Shown here: positions 31,097-33,535 of the stretch, piece after piece
How the letters are laid out: the number at the start of each line of letters is the position of its first letter
How positions within the stretch are numbered: the first letter of the stretch is position 1
Assembly (NCBI GenBank): GCA_018402015.1
Contig: JAGYJL010000028.1
Coordinates: forward strand, 1-33,535
DNA: 33,535 nt
DNA from: Flavobacteriales bacterium
Lineage (GTDB): Bacteria > Bacteroidota > Bacteroidia > UBA10329
Reading direction: 5' to 3'
The notes under the pieces: model-generated
The model's database searches: none
The model's input: the letters and a program-made list of their open reading frames with translations, nothing else
Told to the model about the DNA's origin: nothing
Translations under genes and position numbers: made by a program

Positions 31097-33259
31097 TCAG
31101 AGGTTCTTTTTAATGAAGTCTGTCATTTTAGTGAATAAATGTAAGCGTGCATTGTTGCCATAGATGCCATGGTTCCTGTCTGGATACATGTAAAAATCGA
31201 ACTGTTTGTTCGCTTCTATCAAAGCTTCGGTCATTTCTACCGAGTTCTGAAAATGCACGTTATCGTCTCCCGTTCCATGAACCAACAGATACGCACCTTT
31301 TATCTTGTCTACATGATTGATGGGTGAATTATCGTCATAGCCTTGAGCATTTTCTTGCGGAGTTCGCATGTAGCGTTCGGTGTAAATTGAATCGTAGAAT
31401 CGCCAATTGGTAACGGGTGCCACAGCAATGGCCATGGAATAGTAATCGGCACCTTTCGTAATTGCCAGCGAGCTCATATAACCTCCATAACTCCAACCAT
31501 ACATGCCAATTCGTGCTGGATTGACATAACCGAGCGAACCAAGATGCTTGGCCGTTTCGATGTAGTCTTCAATCTCAAGTTTACCGAGTTGCTTGTAGGT
31601 GCAATGCTTAAAATCGCGGCCACGGTTGCCCGTTCCGCGGTTATCTACCGATACGATAATATAGCCTTGCTGTGCCAGCATGGTCTCCCACATCTGCGTT
31701 TTTGATCCCCAAGAATCATTTACCGTATTACTTCCTGGACCACCATAAATGGAAACCAGAACAGGATACTTCTTTGTTGGGTCGAAATTGGTGGGTTTGA
31801 TCATCCAAGCGTTCAGCGAAGTGCCGTGTGAAGGTGTAAATGAGAAGAATTCCTTCTTGGGAAGTTTCATTTCTTCCAAGGTTTTCTTCAACGATGCATT
31901 ACCTTTCAATACACGGATCTGCTTGCCTTTGTAATTCATGAGCGAAACGAATGGAGGGGTATTCGCATCAGAATGATTGTTGATCAGGTAATCCATGGTA
32001 TTGCTGAACTGGGCAGAGTTCTGACCCTTATTGGGCGTTAGTTTCCGTTTGAAATTTCCGTTGAGAGAGGCAGCAAATACATGTCGCTGCGTTGGGCCTT
32101 CTTCTGAAGATTGGTAGAAGAAGTTCTTTCCCTTGGCATCCACTCCGTAAAACTCGGTAACGTCCCACTGACCGGATGTGAGCTGCACTTTCTCATTGCC
32201 AGCCACATCATACAGATACAGGTGATTGTAACCATCCTTTTCGCTGCTCCAAATAAATTCCTGAGAATCGAGAAAAGTGAGATTATCCGTTACATCGATG
32301 TAGGTTTCTGACGACTCCTTCAGAACAACACGGGTCTTACCTGTAACCGCATCTGCCAGCAACAGTTCGAGCCTGTTCTGCAGCCGGTTCATTCTCTGAA
32401 CGGATAAGGTTGAAACGTCTTTGGTCCATTTGATACGAGGAATGTAGATATCGTCCCGTTCGCCAATATCCACTTTCACTTTCATCTCTCGGTCCATGTG
32501 GTAGATGTAGAGCTGTATCTTGGAATTGGCCTCACCCGCTTTCGGGTATTTGAATTTCTCTTCAGTTGGATAAAGCTCGCCTTGGTATTTGGTCATGGAG
32601 AATTCCTTCACATCCTTCTCGTTGAACTCGTAGTACGCAATGAAACGACCATCTGGCGACCAATGGAATGCTTTGGTAAAAGCGAACTCCTCTTCGTAAA
32701 CCCAATCACTCATTCCATTAATGAACTCGTTCTTTTTACCGTTGTCGGTGATCTGAATCGTTTTGCGTGCATCCAGATCCTCCACAAAAAGGTTATTCTC
32801 AAATACGTAAGCGACCTGATTGGATACGGGAGAGAAGGTAGCGTGAAACACATGTTTGCCTCCAGCTATTTCGCGATACTTCTTGTCTGTACGGTCGAAA
32901 GCGAAATACCTGTAGCTGGCTGAATGCCGATAAAGCTTTTGCGCTTCGGTGGCAAGCAACAGCTTTGTTTCGCTTTTATTGAACTCATAATCATCGATAG
33001 AAATGACTTCTCCATCCAATTTAAGATCATCTTTAAGCACAATGGCCTCTACCGAATCGCCACTTTCGTAACTGTATTTAATGACATTGCCTTTTTGAAG
33101 GGTAGTGTAATGCTTTCCATCATTTAAGGAACGAATACCGTACACGCCTTCCGATCTGAACTTGTTGCTGGACCAAATGTCTTCGAGCGTTATCTCGGTC
33201 TGAGCCCATGCGTTGAACGTGTTGAAAATGATGAGAAAAACTAAGCCGCTTCTTAACAT
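31097..33259 (-). CDS. S9 family peptidase, dipeptidyl peptidase IV type
   Basis: A 720-residue secreted serine peptidase that releases N-terminal dipeptides. It has a signal peptide (MLRSGLVFLIIFNTFNAWAQ), an N-terminal eight-bladed beta-propeller (DPPIV_N) with the YEEEFAFTKAFHWSPDG segment that contains the Glu-Glu pair binding the substrate N-terminus, and a C-terminal alpha/beta-hydrolase domain. The catalytic Ser is in GWSYGGYMSS, Asp in HGTGDDNVHF, and His in DRNHGIYG. The size matches bacterial DPP IV enzymes. Located in the periplasm. Upstream of and probably co-transcribed with the POT transporter. Two TAnnTTTG boxes lie between it and the divergent FAD oxidase gene, one per strand. 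Confidence 0.95.
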   Translation of the reverse strand: MLRSGLVFLIIFNTFNAWAQTEITLEDIWSSNKFRSEGVYGIRSLNDGKHYTTLQKGNVIKYSYESGDSVEAIVLKDDLKLDGEVISIDDYEFNKSETKLLLATEAQKLYRHSASYRYFAFDRTDKKYREIAGGKHVFHATFSPVSNQVAYVFENNLFVEDLDARKTIQITDNGKKNEFINGMSDWVYEEEFAFTKAFHWSPDGRFIAYYEFNEKDVKEFSMTKYQGELYPTEEKFKYPKAGEANSKIQLYIYHMDREMKVKVDIGERDDIYIPRIKWTKDVSTLSVQRMNRLQNRLELLLADAVTGKTRVVLKESSETYIDVTDNLTFLDSQEFIWSSEKDGYNHLYLYDVAGNEKVQLTSGQWDVTEFYGVDAKGKNFFYQSSEEGPTQRHVFAASLNGNFKRKLTPNKGQNSAQFSNTMDYLINNHSDANTPPFVSLMNYKGKQIRVLKGNASLKKTLEEMKLPKKEFFSFTPSHGTSLNAWMIKPTNFDPTKKYPVLVSIYGGPGSNTVNDSWGSKTQMWETMLAQQGYIIVSVDNRGTGNRGRDFKHCTYKQLGKLEIEDYIETAKHLGSLGYVNPARIGMYGWSYGGYMSSLAITKGADYYSMAIAVAPVTNWRFYDSIYTERYMRTPQENAQGYDDNSPINHVDKIKGAYLLVHGTGDDNVHFQNSVEMTEALIEANKQFDFYMYPDRNHGIYGNNARLHLFTKMTDFIKKNL

Positions 33260-33278
33260 GATGGCATTATTTGGAGGT

Positions 33279-33286
33279 TACTTTTG
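33279..33286 (+). promoter_or_regulatory. -7 box (TACTTTTG) for the FAD-linked oxidase
   Basis: An exact TAnnTTTG match 28 bp before the ATG at 33315. Confidence 0.5.
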
Positions 33287-33298
33287 CGTTAAGCCGAT

Positions 33299-33306
33299 CA
33301 AAACTA
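33299..33306 (-). promoter_or_regulatory. -7 box (TAGTTTTG) for the dipeptidyl peptidase
   Basis: An exact TAnnTTTG match on the minus strand, 39 bp before the start at 33259. It is offset by only 12 bp from the opposing box at 33279-33286. Confidence 0.5.
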
Positions 33307-33314
33307 ATCATTAC

Positions 33315-33535
33315 ATGACTTACGGTCAGATTACACCAGAATTACAAGAACAATTCAGATCTATTGTTGGAGATGCGAACTTTCACATAGACGAAGAAAC
33401 ATTGACCACTCATGCTTCGGATCATACCGAAGATCATGTTTTCATGCCTCAAGTAGTGGTTATGCCGGGTACGGCCGAAGAGGTGGCTGCGGTTCTGAAA
33501 TTGTGCAACGATCATGTGATTCCGGTAACTCCACG
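33315..33535 (+). CDS. FAD-binding oxidoreductase (GlcD-like), N-terminal part, cut by window edge
   Basis: The first 73 residues of a flavoprotein of the FAD-linked oxidase (PCMH-fold) family, exemplified by GlcD and D-lactate dehydrogenases. ITPELQEQFRSIVGDANFHI is followed by the typical THASDHTEDH segment and VVMPGTAEEVAAVLKLCNDH, the beginning of the FAD-binding domain, ending in VIPVTP before the GGGT-type loop expected just outside the window. The ATG at 33315 is preceded by a -7 box. The substrate cannot be told from this fragment; D-lactate or glycolate are the usual ones. Confidence 0.85.
   Translation, partial: MTYGQITPELQEQFRSIVGDANFHIDEETLTTHASDHTEDHVFMPQVVVMPGTAEEVAAVLKLCNDHVIPVTP

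Overview
The window comes from a member of the Bacteroidota, most likely a flavobacterium-like marine or freshwater lineage. The evidence is the family content (DUF4476, DUF1987/SiaC, DUF5679, DUF3820, BshB1, a UbiA-type geranylgeranyl transferase next to Maf, the acyl-CoA reductase / ferredoxin / serC / serA / DUF1015 block), start codons without Shine-Dalgarno sequences, and many -7 boxes of the form TAnnTTTG placed just upstream of starts. No phage, transposase, CRISPR array or rRNA was seen. The single RNA gene found is a tRNA-His.

Layout. Positions 1-3387 (minus) hold serC, serA and a DUF1015 gene; ferredoxin and acyl-CoA reductase, the usual partners of this block, lie at 6400-8391. Between them are a DUF5679 zinc-ribbon gene, two tandem DUF4476 secreted proteins and a conserved secreted protein of unknown function. 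Positions 8388-10588 (minus) form an ompH-like / UbiA / maf operon, followed by a Bcp peroxiredoxin, an alpha/beta hydrolase, an Smr-domain protein, a large WG-repeat protein, a NUDIX hydrolase and a transglutaminase-like protein. Positions 15965-16355 are an approximately 41-bp imperfect tandem-repeat array. Next come a DUF2520 Rossmann gene and a RelE-type toxin-antitoxin pair bracketed by a 44-45 bp direct repeat that includes the DUF2520 start codon. Positions 17890-22443 (minus) are a cytochrome c maturation operon, ccmB-C-D-E-F. Positions 22534-25152 carry a glutathione peroxidase, bshB1 and a flippase-like gene. Positions 25187-28545 contain a damaged membrane protein, an unknown plus-strand gene and an HMA-type P1B metal ATPase. 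After the tRNA come DUF3820, a solitary SiaC/DUF1987, a POT peptide transporter, an S9 dipeptidyl peptidase and the start of an FAD-linked oxidase.

A striking feature is that reading frames break repeatedly in four contiguous tracts (about 7600-8340, 16360-17800, 19940-22000 and 24385-28545) while everything between them is clean. Inside these tracts family motifs can be followed by hopping between frames, and the genes hit are mostly conserved single-copy genes. I infer low-consensus-quality assembly rather than real pseudogenisation, but I cannot prove it from sequence alone. Calls in these tracts were reconstructed by eye across frameshifts and their boundaries are approximate.

Functionally the window is largely housekeeping and envelope biology: serine synthesis, cytochrome c haem delivery, peroxide and low-molecular-weight-thiol defence, peptide uptake plus extracytoplasmic peptide cleavage, lipid and envelope biogenesis, and metal efflux. 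The most distinctive accessory elements are the toxin-antitoxin cassette inside a direct repeat, the 41-bp repeat array beside it, and the unidentified gene at 25854-26360.
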